From Paractinoplanes maris (lineage in GTDB: Bacteria; Actinomycetota; Actinomycetes; Mycobacteriales; Micromonosporaceae), in contig NZ_JALPVL010000008.1 of the NCBI RefSeq assembly GCF_023544465.1, positions 464,822-528,821 on the forward strand: a stretch of 64,000 bases of DNA. Reading direction: 5' to 3'. The notes below the pieces were generated by a model. It was given only the letters and a program-made list of their open reading frames with translations. It did no database searches and was not told the origin of the DNA. This document shows, in pieces, positions 7,616 through 16,663 of this stretch (position 1 is the stretch's first letter; every line of letters starts with the position of its first letter). The translations under genes were made by a program, and so were the position numbers.

Positions 7616-7888
7616 GGAGGGTGACGGTGATCGGTGTCTGCTCGTCGCGGGGGGAAGCGGCGAAGGAGGCATGGCGGTGCTCCTCAGGCTGGTTGCTGAT
7701 CAAGGAAACTACCGGTCGGCAACCGGATAGCAACTCAGCGGAACGGTGGAGGGCGGCCCCCGCCCGTCGGGTTGGGGCGGTCCGAAAGAACTGGTCCGGC
7801 GCTACGCTCCGTACGGGAATGGGGGTTTCGGGGTAGGGTTTGGCCCGATGCGGAGTATGTCCTGGTCGACACCGGAGGCGTGGAGAAC

Positions 7889-8545
7889 ATGAGTATCGAG
7901 GCGGTCGTCTTCGACCTGGACGGCGTGATCATCGACTCCGAGGAGGTCTGGGAAGAGGTGCGCCGCGGCTACGTCGCCGAGTTCGGTCGCGAGTTCCTCC
8001 CGGACACCCAGGATCGGATGATGGGGATGAGCACCCCGGAGTGGTCCGGGCACCTGGCCGAGGAGGTGGGCGTCCCGCGTACGCCCGAGCAGGTCGCCGC
8101 CGACGTGCTGGGCCGCATGGCCGAGCGCTACCGCACGTCCCTGCCCCTGATCCCCGGCTCGGTCGAGGCCGTCCGCCGTCTCGGCGCCCGCTTCCCCCTC
8201 GGGCTGGCCAGCTCGTCGGCCCGCATCCTGATCGATCAGGTGCTCGAGACGGCCGGCCTGACCGACGCCTTCCGGGTCACGCTCTCGACCGAGGAGGTGC
8301 CGCGGGGCAAGCCGGCCCCCGACGTCTATCTCGCCGCCGCCGAGAAGCTCGGCCTGAACCCGGCCGTCTGCGCCGCCGTCGAGGACTCGAGCAACGGCCT
8401 GCGTTCGGCCGCCGCCGCCGGCTTCGCCGTGATCGCGGTGCCGCACGGCGTCTATCCCCCGGCGGCCGATGCCCTGGCCCAGGCGTCGCTGGTCGTCCGC
8501 AACGTCGCCGAGCTCACCGCTGAGGCCATCGATACACTTCGGTGA
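7889..8545 (+). CDS. HAD-superfamily phosphatase, beta-phosphoglucomutase-like
   Basis: The 218-residue protein begins with the HAD nucleophile motif VVFDLDGVIIDS (Asp9, Asp11), followed by a cap domain, the motif II Ser in LGLASSSAR, the motif III Lys in PRGKPAPDVYL and the motif IV acidic residues in AAVEDSSNGL. This is the arrangement of phosphoglycolate phosphatase/beta-phosphoglucomutase enzymes acting on small phosphosugars. The ATG at 7889 lies 10 bases after GGAGG. It precedes the SSS symporter by 90 bp on the same strand, so a role in metabolising an imported sugar is possible but unproven. Confidence 0.88.
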   Translation: MSIEAVVFDLDGVIIDSEEVWEEVRRGYVAEFGREFLPDTQDRMMGMSTPEWSGHLAEEVGVPRTPEQVAADVLGRMAERYRTSLPLIPGSVEAVRRLGARFPLGLASSSARILIDQVLETAGLTDAFRVTLSTEEVPRGKPAPDVYLAAAEKLGLNPAVCAAVEDSSNGLRSAAAAGFAVIAVPHGVYPPAADALAQASLVVRNVAELTAEAIDTLR

Positions 8546-8635
8546 TTCGTGACTGTTAACTCGTAGGACACATGCAGGTGTGAAAGATTCTCGCCACGGG
8601 TAGGTGGCGGGCGACTTTCCCCTTGGAGGTGGCCT

Positions 8636-10306
8636 GTGGTGCTTGCCGCGGAGAGCGGGCTGAGGCTCGATCTCGACATTTTCGACTACCTGATCCTGGT
8701 CCTCTACTTCGGCACCGTCCTCGGGGTCGGTTTCGCCGCCCGTAGAGCGATCAAGACCAGCGCCGACTTCTTCCTCTCCGGGCGATCACTGCCGGCCTGG
8801 GTGACCGGCCTCGCGTTCGTCTCGGCCAACCTGGGCGCGCTCGAGATCCTCGGCATGGCCGCCAACGGCGCCCAGTACGGCCTGCTGACGCTGCACTACT
8901 ACTGGATCGGCGCCGTGCCGGCCATGGTGTTCCTCGGCATCGTGATGATGCCCTTCTACTACGGCTCCAAGGTTCGCAGCGTCCCCGAGTTCCTGAAACG
9001 GCGCTTCAACAAGCCGACCCACATCTTCAACGCGATCAGCTTCGCCGTCGCCCAGGTCCTCATCGCCGGCGTCAACCTCTTCGCCCTGGCGCTGATCCTG
9101 GACGCGCTGCTCGGCTGGCAGCTGTGGGTGTCGATCCTGGTCGGCGCGGCGATCGTGCTGACGTACATCACGATCGGTGGTCTCTCCTCGGCCATCTACA
9201 ACGAGGTCCTGCAGTTCTTCGTCATCCTGGCCGGCCTGATCCCGCTCACGATCATCGGCCTGGTCAAGGTCGGCGGCATCGACGGCCTGTTCGAGAAGGT
9301 GCGGCAGGGCCCGCTCGGTGAGGCCGCCCTGCACACCTGGTCCAACACGGGCAGCAGCGCCGACAACCCACTCGGGGCCAACTGGATCGGCATCCTCTTC
9401 GGTCTCGGCTTCGTGCTGTCGTTCGGCTACTGGACGACCAACTTCGCCGAGGTGCAGCGCGCGCTCTCGGCCAAGAACATGAATGCCGCCCGCCGGACCC
9501 CGATCATCGCCGCCTTCCCCAAGCTGCTGATCCCGGGCGTGACGGTGATCCCGGGTCTGATCGCCGCGGTCACGATCACCGGTCTGGGTGCCAAGGAGGG
9601 CGACCTCCAGTTCAACAACGCGATCCCCCTGCTGATGGAGGATCTGCTGCCCAACGGTGTGCTGGGCATCGCGGTCACCGGTCTGCTGGCCTCGTTCATG
9701 GCGGGCATGGCGGCCAACGTCAGCGGCTTCAACACCGTCTTCACGTACGACATCTGGCAGGCCTACATCAAGAAGGGCCGCAGCGACGACTACTACCTGC
9801 GGATCGGCCGGTGGGCGACCGTCGGCGGCGTGATCGTCGGCATCGGCACCGCGTTCATCGCGTCCGGTTACGGCAACATCATGGAGTACATCCAGCAGCT
9901 GTTCTCGCTGTTCAACGCGCCGCTGTTCGCCACCTTCATCGTCGGCATGTTCTGGAAGCGGATGACCCCGTGGGCCGGCTTCTGGTCGCTGCTGCTGGGC
10001 TTCCTCGCCTCGCTGACGCTCTACGTGGCCTACCTGACCGACGCGATCACGTTCAACTCGGCGCTCGAGCAGAGTTTCTGGGGCGCCGGTGTCGCCTTCG
10101 TGACGGCGGTCGTGGTCGCCATCGCGGTCACCTTCTTCACGCCCTCCAAGCCCGACGACGAGCTGCGCGGTCTCGTCTACGGCCTCGGCGGCACCAGCAA
10201 CGGCACGGTGGTCGTCTCCGGTGAGAAGGTCTGGTGGCGCAACCCCGTTGTGCTCGGCACGATCGCGGTCGTGCTCGCCCTGCTTCTGTACATCCCGGTC
10301 TGGTAA
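8636..10306 (+). CDS. sodium:solute symporter (SSS family), sugar-type
   Basis: The 556-residue membrane protein has about 13-14 hydrophobic helices and typical SSS features. Near the N-terminus are GRSLPAWVTGLAFVSANLGA and, later, the RSVPEFLKRRFNK signature (IPEFVEKRFNK in vSGLT). It also has LTYITIGGLSSAIYNEVLQ and a GMFWKR motif before the late helices. These resemble sodium/galactose and related cotransporters rather than proline or acetate carriers, but the substrate is not determinable. Two adjacent GTG codons (8636, 8639) follow GGAGGT at good spacing. It is directly followed by a 96-residue two-helix protein with its own ribosome site 12 bp after the stop, which suggests a small accessory subunit. 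Confidence 0.9.
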   Translation: MVLAAESGLRLDLDIFDYLILVLYFGTVLGVGFAARRAIKTSADFFLSGRSLPAWVTGLAFVSANLGALEILGMAANGAQYGLLTLHYYWIGAVPAMVFLGIVMMPFYYGSKVRSVPEFLKRRFNKPTHIFNAISFAVAQVLIAGVNLFALALILDALLGWQLWVSILVGAAIVLTYITIGGLSSAIYNEVLQFFVILAGLIPLTIIGLVKVGGIDGLFEKVRQGPLGEAALHTWSNTGSSADNPLGANWIGILFGLGFVLSFGYWTTNFAEVQRALSAKNMNAARRTPIIAAFPKLLIPGVTVIPGLIAAVTITGLGAKEGDLQFNNAIPLLMEDLLPNGVLGIAVTGLLASFMAGMAANVSGFNTVFTYDIWQAYIKKGRSDDYYLRIGRWATVGGVIVGIGTAFIASGYGNIMEYIQQLFSLFNAPLFATFIVGMFWKRMTPWAGFWSLLLGFLASLTLYVAYLTDAITFNSALEQSFWGAGVAFVTAVVVAIAVTFFTPSKPDDELRGLVYGLGGTSNGTVVVSGEKVWWRNPVVLGTIAVVLALLLYIPVW

Positions 10307-10318
10307 GGAGGTCACGAC

Positions 10319-10609
10319 ATGGCTGAGAACGACCAGGTCGACGAGAAGAAGTTGTCGGCCGCGGCACGGCTGTTCGACGTACGACGGGTGATCGGTGGCC
10401 TGTTCGTCGTCTACGGCGTGATCGTCACGCTGATCGGGCTCTTCGACAGCCAGGCCGAGATCGACAAGGCCGAGGGCGTCCGGATCAACCTCTGGATGGG
10501 CATCGGCATGCTGGTGCTGGGGCTGCTCTTCCTGCTCTGGCTGCGGCTGAACCCGCCCGAGCCGCCGGACCCGTCGGACATCGACGAGGATCGGCCCCCG
10601 TCGCACTGA
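10319..10609 (+). CDS. small two-helix membrane protein, symporter partner
   Basis: The 96-residue protein has a polar N-terminus (MAENDQVDEKK), two predicted transmembrane helices (about 25-45 and 60-80) and an acidic Pro-rich tail (PPEPPDPSDIDEDRPP). AAGGAGG stands just upstream of the ATG. It begins 12 bp after the symporter and is followed by a strong hairpin, so the two form a bicistronic unit. Small partner proteins are known for some SSS transporters, but I cannot place this one in a named family. Confidence 0.75.
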   Translation: MAENDQVDEKKLSAAARLFDVRRVIGGLFVVYGVIVTLIGLFDSQAEIDKAEGVRINLWMGIGMLVLGLLFLLWLRLNPPEPPDPSDIDEDRPPSH

Positions 10610-10614
10610 TGTCC

Positions 10615-10654
10615 GGGGCGGTGTGACCCGGTAGCCATCGGGTTGCACCGCCCC
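10615..10654 (+). terminator. hairpin after the symporter unit
   Basis: GGGGCGGTG (10615-10623) pairs perfectly with CACCGCCCC (10646-10654), with an inner CCCG/CGGG pairing (10627-10630 with 10639-10642). It lies 5 bp after the stop codon. There is no T tract, as is common in GC-rich actinobacteria. Confidence 0.7.
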
Positions 10655-10698
10655 CCGGAATCCTCGACTCGGGACCCGGAGCGACCGATACCCCGGGC

Positions 10699-10950
10699 AT
10701 GGAAGCCATCGCCCCCATCAGCAACGCCAGGTCGGGCGGTTACCGTACCGCCGGCTGGCAACAGCAGATCCGTGTCGACTACGTCGTGAACAAGGTCATG
10801 CAGACCCATCGCGGTCACAACGAGGACCAGGTTGCCCAGGCCATTCACGACCAGCTCCGCGCCGTCGGCGTGGTGCCCAACGGCCGTCAGATCGCCCAGT
10901 ACGCGGCGGCGATCTCGTCCCTGCCCGAACTCCCGCCCAACAACAACTGA
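10699..10950 (+). CDS. unknown small protein (83 residues)
   Basis: The family is not recognised. The protein is soluble, with a predicted helical core (QIRVDYVVNKVMQTH, DQVAQAIHDQLRAVG) that resembles a small helical bundle or DNA-binding fold, and an Asn/Pro-rich end. The amino acid balance and position between two hairpins support a real gene. No clear Shine-Dalgarno sequence precedes the ATG. It stands alone. Confidence 0.6.
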   Translation: MEAIAPISNARSGGYRTAGWQQQIRVDYVVNKVMQTHRGHNEDQVAQAIHDQLRAVGVVPNGRQIAQYAAAISSLPELPPNNN

Positions 10951-10953
10951 TCA

Positions 10954-10981
10954 GTGGCCCGGTCGCCCTCGACCGGGCCAC
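10954..10981. terminator. bidirectional terminator hairpin
   Basis: A perfect 11-bp stem, GTGGCCCGGTC with GACCGGGCCAC, and a 6-base loop sit between two convergent genes. It starts 3 bp after the 83-residue gene and 17 bp from the end of the dehydrogenase gene, well placed to stop transcription in both directions. Confidence 0.85.
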
Positions 10982-10998
10982 TTGTCATCAGCGCCGGC

Positions 10999-12111
10999 TC
11001 ACCGGGCCGCGAAGCGCAGGATCCGGTCGTCGCCGTCGCGCGGGTCGCCCCGGCCGTCCCGGTTCGAAGTGGTCACCCAGAGCGCGCCGTCGGGTGCCAC
11101 TGCCACCGTACGAAGCCGGCCGTAATCGCCGTTGAGCGCGGCCCGCGGTTCGCCGCCGCCCAGCGGAACCGTCCACAGCCGCTCGCCGCGCAGGCCGGCG
11201 ACATAAAGCGTGCGGCCGGCGACCGCGGCCCCCGACGGTGAGGCCTCGTCGGTGCTCCACTGCACGATCGGGTCGGCATACCGGTCGTCGCCCTGCTTGC
11301 CCTCGGCCTCGGGCCAGCCGTAGTTCTTACCCGGCTCGATGACGTTGACCTCGTCCCACGTGTTCTGGCCGAACTCGATGCCGTACATCTTCCTGTCCGG
11401 CCCCCAGGCCAGGCCCTGCACGTTGCGGTGGCCCATCGACCAGACCGGCGAGCCCGCGCGGGGGTTGCCCGGCGCCGCCGTCCCGTCCCGGGTGATCCGC
11501 AGGATCTTGCCGTTGAGGTCCGCGCGGTCCTGCGACTCACTGCCGTTGCCGGCGTCACCCGTGCCCACGTAGAGGAAACCGTCGGGGCCGAAGGCGATGC
11601 GCCCGCCGTTGTGGATGCGCGCCTTGTCGATCCCGTCGAGGATCACCCTCGGGCGGCCCTGACCGAGCTGGAACCGGATGATCCGGTTGTCGCCGGACGC
11701 GGTGTAGTAGGCGTAGACGAATTTGTTCTGCTCGTAGCCGGGGTCGACCGCGATGCCCAGCAGGCCGCCCTCGCCGCCCGCGTCGACGCCCTCGACCCGA
11801 TGGACGCGCTGCGGATCGCCGCCGCCGGCCGGAACGCGCAGGATGTCGCCGCTGTCGCGCTCGCTGACCAGCGCCGACCCGTCGGGCAGGAACGCCAGGC
11901 CCCACGGGGTCTCGAGTCCGCTCACGATCGCCTGCGGCTTGCTCAGATCGATGCCTCCGGGGGCGGCGGCGGTGCTCGATGCCGGAGCCGGCGGCGGGGG
12001 ACTGAAGGTGGCCTCGCCGCGCGGGGTGGTGGCCTCGCCGTCGGAACAGGCCACCAGCAGGAACACGCCGGCCGTGGCGAGGACGAGACGGGACCGTGCG
12101 GCGGGTGTCAT
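10999..12111 (-). CDS. PQQ-type glucose/sorbosone dehydrogenase lipoprotein
   Basis: The 370-residue protein begins with a lipoprotein signal (VFLLVAC, Cys22), then a Pro/Ala spacer, then a six-bladed propeller of the GSDH/aldose sugar dehydrogenase family. Indicators include TPWGLAFLPDGSALVSERD, GGEGGLLGIAVDPGY, YYTASGDNRI, RIHNGGRIAFGPDGFLYVGT, GHRNVQGLAWGP, GKNYGWPE and SPSGAAVAG. The family oxidises sugars with soluble PQQ and calcium. No PQQ biosynthesis genes are in view. The ATG at 12111 fits the signal peptide. It is divergent from a secreted hydrolase with only 49 bp between, so the promoters overlap. Confidence 0.88.
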   Translation of the reverse strand: MTPAARSRLVLATAGVFLLVACSDGEATTPRGEATFSPPPPAPASSTAAAPGGIDLSKPQAIVSGLETPWGLAFLPDGSALVSERDSGDILRVPAGGGDPQRVHRVEGVDAGGEGGLLGIAVDPGYEQNKFVYAYYTASGDNRIIRFQLGQGRPRVILDGIDKARIHNGGRIAFGPDGFLYVGTGDAGNGSESQDRADLNGKILRITRDGTAAPGNPRAGSPVWSMGHRNVQGLAWGPDRKMYGIEFGQNTWDEVNVIEPGKNYGWPEAEGKQGDDRYADPIVQWSTDEASPSGAAVAGRTLYVAGLRGERLWTVPLGGGEPRAALNGDYGRLRTVAVAPDGALWVTTSNRDGRGDPRDGDDRILRFAAR

Positions 12112-12160
12112 CGCCCCACGGTGCCACGGGACGCTGAATCTCACCTGATTTACCGCACTC

Positions 12161-13663
12161 ATGTTCTTCAAGGCCCCCAGGATGGGCGGGGTGCGAGCTT
12201 TCCTGGCCGCCTTGGCGGTGGTCGTCCTGCCGGCGTACGGGATAACGCCCGCCCACGGGCGCCCGGCGGCCACCGCGGCGATCACCTGGGCCGTGTGCCC
12301 GGAGGACGCCCAGGTGCAGTGCGGCACCTTGACGGTCCCGGCCGACTGGTCCGACGCGACCGGCCCGTCGACCACCCTGACCATGGCCCGCCGCCGGGCC
12401 ACCGACCCCGCCCGACGCATAGGCACCCTGCTGGTGAACCCGGGCGGCCCCGGCGGCTCGGCGGTCGACTTCACTTTCGGCGCGACCACGTTCTTCGGCG
12501 AGGAGCTGCGCAAGCGGTTCGACATCGTCGGTATCGACCCGCGCGGGGTCGGCCGCAGCTCACCCGTACTCTGCTCGCGCGACCTGGTCGACGCCCAGCC
12601 GTCCGCCCTGATCGAGACCGAGCAGCAGTACGCCGCCACGGTGGCCCACAACCGCAAGCTCGCCGCCGACTGCGCCGCCCACAGCGGCCCGGTCTTCGGG
12701 CACCTCGACACGGCCGGCGTCGCCCGTGACTTCGACACCGTGCGCGCCGCCCTGGGCGAGCAGCAGATCACCTTCTACGGCGCCTCGTACGGCACGCTGA
12801 TCGGCCTGGAGTACGCCGAGCGCTACCCCGGCCGTTTGCGCGGCCTGGTGCTCGACAGCGTGGTGGACCACAGCGCCGGCCTCGACCGCTTCCTCGTGCA
12901 GGGGACCGCGGCCGCCCAGGACTCGTTCGGCGAGTTCGTGAAGTGGTGCGCCCGCGACGCCCGCTGTGTGCTCCGCGGGCAGGACATCCCCAAGCTCTTC
13001 ATCGCCGCCATGGCCCGGGCCCGCGCCGGTCAGCTCATCAACCCGTACGACCCGCCCAACAAGCTTGACGTCGCCCAGCTGACCATGGCCGCGTTCTCGG
13101 CCTTCTACGACCCGCAGTGGTATTCGTTCGCCTACTACCTGCGCGACGCGATGCTGACCGGCCGCCGGGCCGTCACCACGCCCGCGCCGCCGGTCGACCC
13201 GGTCGACCTGGTCGACCACAGCTTCGCCCCGGTCTTCTGCGACGACTGGCACCTGCCGATCGCCGGTTTCGCCGACCTCCGGCGGCGGCTACGGACGCTG
13301 GCCGCCGGCGCGCCGCAGATGCTGGTGTCGCCGCTCGCGCTGGTCGCCGTCACCGGCTGCCTGGGCTGGCCGTCACCACCGGACAACCCGCAGCGCCCGC
13401 TGAAGCCGCTGACCCTCCCGGCGCCGGTGCTGCTGGTCAACGCGCGGCACGATCCGGCCACCGCCTATGCCTGGGCGCAGCAGGTGACCGCCCGCCTCGG
13501 CCCGGCGGCGCGGCTGCTCACCTATGACGGCTGGGGGCACGTCGCCTATGGCAAGAGCCCGTGCGTGGCCGCCGCGGTGGACAAGTATCTGCTCACTCTC
13601 ACCCCGGTGGCGGCCGGGGCGCGGTGCCCGGCGGTCGAGCCGCCGGCCTTCGGCGTCGGGTAG
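12161..13663 (+). CDS. secreted alpha/beta hydrolase, tripeptidyl aminopeptidase-like
   Basis: This is an exported serine hydrolase of the SCO7095/SlpD-E and TAP-like group. It has a signal peptide (about residues 11-35), the oxyanion region VNPGGPGGS, DPRGVGRSSP, the nucleophile motif YGASYGT (Ser209), and a TAP-like C-terminal domain with Asp431 (NARHDPATA) and His460 (GWGHVAYG). Conserved Cys residues suggest disulphides. The likely role is aminopeptidase or esterase outside the cell. The start could also be the ATG at 12182 or the GTG at 12191, which give a shorter, more typical signal peptide; no start has a strong ribosome site. Confidence 0.85.
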   Translation: MFFKAPRMGGVRAFLAALAVVVLPAYGITPAHGRPAATAAITWAVCPEDAQVQCGTLTVPADWSDATGPSTTLTMARRRATDPARRIGTLLVNPGGPGGSAVDFTFGATTFFGEELRKRFDIVGIDPRGVGRSSPVLCSRDLVDAQPSALIETEQQYAATVAHNRKLAADCAAHSGPVFGHLDTAGVARDFDTVRAALGEQQITFYGASYGTLIGLEYAERYPGRLRGLVLDSVVDHSAGLDRFLVQGTAAAQDSFGEFVKWCARDARCVLRGQDIPKLFIAAMARARAGQLINPYDPPNKLDVAQLTMAAFSAFYDPQWYSFAYYLRDAMLTGRRAVTTPAPPVDPVDLVDHSFAPVFCDDWHLPIAGFADLRRRLRTLAAGAPQMLVSPLALVAVTGCLGWPSPPDNPQRPLKPLTLPAPVLLVNARHDPATAYAWAQQVTARLGPAARLLTYDGWGHVAYGKSPCVAAAVDKYLLTLTPVAAGARCPAVEPPAFGVG

Positions 13664-13674
13664 CTTTTGAGCAC

Positions 13675-14868
13675 GTGTCGCCGTCTCTCGTTCTCGGCCG
13701 CTATCTCGGTGTGGCGGTCTGCGCCCGCCTCGCCGACGAGGGCGCCCGGGTGGCGATCCTGCTGCTCGTGCTCGAGCGCACCGGCAGTGCCTCGCTGGCC
13801 GGGGCCCTGATCGCCGCGCTCATGGTGCCGCACGTGCTGGCGGCCCCGATCGCCGGCTCGATCGCCGATGCCGCCCGGCGCCGCCGGCTGGTCTACGTGT
13901 CGGCCTACCTGATCTACGCCGCCGGTCTCGGTGCCGCGGCCTTCTTGATCGGCTGGTCGACGGTGGGCGCGGTGGCCGTGCTGGTCGTCGCCGGCTGTGT
14001 CGCCCCGCTGCTGATCGGCGGTCTCAGCAGCCTGCTCGTCGATCTCGTCCCGGACCGGCTCGAACGCGCCTTCGGGCTCGACGTGATGTCGTACAGCACG
14101 GCCGGGATCGCCGGCCCGGCCCTCGCCGCCGTGCTCGCCGCGCTGGCCGGTCCGGCCTGGGCGACGGCCGGGCTGGCCGCGCTCGTGCTGGTCTCGGCGG
14201 TACTGGTGACCACGCTGCCGCTTCCGGCCGGGGCGGGTGGCCGCCGCCTGGCGTCGCCGTTCGCCGCGCTGGCGTTGATGTGGCGCCGGCCGCGGCTGGG
14301 CGCGGTGACCGCCGGCACGGTGTTCAGCCTGGCCGGTCTGGGCGCCCTGCCGCTGGTCGGCGCGCTGCTGGCCGCGCAGGAGCAGCGACCCGAGCTGACC
14401 GGCATCATCCTGTCGGCGGGCGCGGCCGGCGGGCTGATCGGCTCGCTCCTGTGCACCCGCTGGCCGATCCGCCGGTGGCGCCCCGAACGGGTGGTCGCAA
14501 TCTGCCTGGGCGCCACCGCCGTGCCGTTCCTGATCCTGATCCTGCTGCCCGGGGGCTGGCTCGGCCTCCCGCTCTTCGCGCTGGCCGGCGGTCTGGGCGC
14601 GCCCGTCTCGGTCGCGGTCTTCGCCGTACGCGACCAGGAGTCCCCGCCGGCGGTCCGCACCCAGGTCTTCACGCTGGGCGCCGGGCTCAAGGTCACCGCG
14701 GCGGCGGCCGGGGCGGCGGCGGCCGGACTGGCCGCGGGCATCGGCGCGCCCGCGCTGCTCGCCGCGATCGCGGTCTGTCAGGCGCTCGGCGCGGTGGCCG
14801 TCATTCTGGTGGCCCGCGTCACTCCGGCCGCCGAACCGGCCCGGAGTATCGTTAGCCAGGCTAACTAG
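13675..14868 (+). CDS. MFS transporter
   Basis: The 397-residue membrane protein has about 10-12 hydrophobic segments. A short cytoplasmic loop DAARRRRLVYVSAYL follows the second or third helix, in the place of the MFS A-motif, and a long central loop separates the two halves. The style is that of drug or metabolite exporters in actinobacteria. The GTG at 13675 lies 11 bp after the hydrolase stop. It precedes the ABC exporter by 22 bp, so these genes may form one exporter-rich transcript. The substrate is unknown. Confidence 0.8.
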   Translation: MSPSLVLGRYLGVAVCARLADEGARVAILLLVLERTGSASLAGALIAALMVPHVLAAPIAGSIADAARRRRLVYVSAYLIYAAGLGAAAFLIGWSTVGAVAVLVVAGCVAPLLIGGLSSLLVDLVPDRLERAFGLDVMSYSTAGIAGPALAAVLAALAGPAWATAGLAALVLVSAVLVTTLPLPAGAGGRRLASPFAALALMWRRPRLGAVTAGTVFSLAGLGALPLVGALLAAQEQRPELTGIILSAGAAGGLIGSLLCTRWPIRRWRPERVVAICLGATAVPFLILILLPGGWLGLPLFALAGGLGAPVSVAVFAVRDQESPPAVRTQVFTLGAGLKVTAAAAGAAAAGLAAGIGAPALLAAIAVCQALGAVAVILVARVTPAAEPARSIVSQAN

Positions 14869-14890
14869 ATCCCCGTCCCAGGAGGCGCCG

Positions 14891-16663
14891 TTGAGCCGCC
14901 GCGCACCCCGGGCGTCCATCCATCCGGACGTCCGCAAAAGCTGGTTGCGCCGCGCGCTGCCGCTGGTCAAGGCCCATCGAGCTCTGCTGATCACCTCGCT
15001 GGTGCTGTCCTTCGCCGGCCTGATCGTGCAGGTGCAGATTCCCAACCTGGTGCGCATCGGCATCGACCGGGCCATCGTCGACAAGACGGCCCAGCTCAGC
15101 ACGTACGTGTGGTGGATCGTCGGCTTCGCCCTGCTCCAGGGTCTGATCAACTTCGCGGCCCGGCTCTATCTGCTGCGCACGGCCTACGAGCTTGAGTACG
15201 ACCTGCGCAACATCGTCTACACCCACCTGGTGCGGATGCCGTTCGGCTTCTACGACCGGGTGCAGACCGGCGAGCTGATGTCGCGCTCCGGCTCGGACAT
15301 CCGGGCCGTGCAGATGTATCTGTCGTTCGGCCCGTCGATCCTGGTGCAGTGCCTGATCGCGGTGGTCGCGTTCGGGCTGATGCTCTCGATCAACGTGCCG
15401 CTGGCGATCGTCGCCATGGCCACCATGCCGGTCATCGGCATCCTCGGGGTCACGATGCGCAAGGCGATCTTCCCGGTGTCGTGGATGATCCAGGCCCGCC
15501 TGGCCCAGCTGGCCACCGTCGTCGACGAGAACATCCAGGGGGTCCGCATCGTCAAGGCGTTCGCGGCCGAGGGCCGGCAGCTGCGCGTCCTGGCCGAGAG
15601 CGCCGACCGCATCCGGTGGGCCTACCGGCAGGACGCGCGCATCCGCAGCCGGTGGAACCCGATGCTCGACAACCTGCCCCGGCTCGGGCTCGCGCTGGTG
15701 CTGCTGGTCGGCGGCTACATGGTGATCGAGGGCAGCACCACCGTCGGCACGATCGTCGCCTTCAACTCGTACGTCCTGATGCTGCAACCGCCGTTCCGCA
15801 TGCTCGGCATGATGATCATGATGGGGCAGCGGGCCTCGGCGTCGGCCCGGCGCATCTACGAGATCCTCGATACGCCGAGCGAGGTGGTGGACGGCCCCGA
15901 CCCGATCGTCGTGCCGCTGCGCGGCGACCTCGCGTTCGAGCACGTCTCCTTCAGCTATCCCAACGGCACCCCGGCCCTCGACGGCCTCGACCTGCGGGTC
16001 CGGCCGGGGGAGACGGTGGCGGTGGTCGGCGGCACCGGCTCGGGCAAGTCGACGCTGGGCCGGCTCGCGGCCCGGTTCTACGACGTCACCGAGGGCCGGG
16101 TGACGATCGACGGCCACGACGTGCGCGACCTGTCGCTGTCCTCGCTGCGCGAGCAGGTGGGCATCGTGCCCGACGAGCCGTTCCTGTTCTCGTTGTCCAT
16201 TCACGACAACATCGCGTACGGGAAACCGGCGGCCGCCCGCGAGGCGGTGATCGAGGCGGCGGTGGCCGCGGGGGCCGACGAGTTCATCCGGGACCTGCCG
16301 GAGGGCTACGACACGGTGGTCGGGGAGCGCGGTTACACGCTCAGCGGCGGGCAGCGGCAGCGCGTCGCGATCGCCCGGGCGCTGCTGGTCAACCCGCCGG
16401 TGCTGGTGCTCGACGACGCGACCAGCGCCATCGACGTCACCGTCGAGCAGCGCATCCACACCTCGCTGCGCGACCAGATGCGCGGGCGCACCACGCTGAT
16501 CGTCGCCCACCGCCTCTCCACGATCGGCCTGGCCGACCGGGTGGTGCTGCTGGAGGCGGGCCGGGTGATCGCCGACGGCACGCACGCCTCGCTGCTGGAG
16601 TCGGAGCCGCGCTACGCAGCGGTGCTGGCGTCCTCGGTCGACTCGGAGGTCCCGTCCGCATGA
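14891..16663 (+). CDS. ABC exporter half-transporter with degenerate ATPase site
   Basis: The 590-residue protein has six transmembrane helices (about 25-315) fused to a nucleotide-binding domain. That domain shows Walker A GGTGSGKST (380-388), signature LSGGQ (484-488), Walker B LVLDD (505-509) and H-loop His540. The catalytic Glu after Walker B is Asp509, and the Q-loop Gln is Asp428 (VPDEP), so this Walker site should hydrolyse ATP poorly. The TTG at 14891 follows AGGAGG closely. Its TGA overlaps the ATG of the partner gene (ATGA), which indicates fixed stoichiometry. It is the non-canonical half of a TM287/288- or TmrAB-type heterodimer. Confidence 0.92.
   Translation: MSRRAPRASIHPDVRKSWLRRALPLVKAHRALLITSLVLSFAGLIVQVQIPNLVRIGIDRAIVDKTAQLSTYVWWIVGFALLQGLINFAARLYLLRTAYELEYDLRNIVYTHLVRMPFGFYDRVQTGELMSRSGSDIRAVQMYLSFGPSILVQCLIAVVAFGLMLSINVPLAIVAMATMPVIGILGVTMRKAIFPVSWMIQARLAQLATVVDENIQGVRIVKAFAAEGRQLRVLAESADRIRWAYRQDARIRSRWNPMLDNLPRLGLALVLLVGGYMVIEGSTTVGTIVAFNSYVLMLQPPFRMLGMMIMMGQRASASARRIYEILDTPSEVVDGPDPIVVPLRGDLAFEHVSFSYPNGTPALDGLDLRVRPGETVAVVGGTGSGKSTLGRLAARFYDVTEGRVTIDGHDVRDLSLSSLREQVGIVPDEPFLFSLSIHDNIAYGKPAAAREAVIEAAVAAGADEFIRDLPEGYDTVVGERGYTLSGGQRQRVAIARALLVNPPVLVLDDATSAIDVTVEQRIHTSLRDQMRGRTTLIVAHRLSTIGLADRVVLLEAGRVIADGTHASLLESEPRYAAVLASSVDSEVPSA

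Noticed and set aside
8786..10648. A 620-codon minus-strand frame opposite the symporter
   Set aside because: It consists of Asp/Gln/Arg/Gly-rich low-complexity sequence, as expected opposite a GC-rich membrane protein; the symporter is unambiguous.
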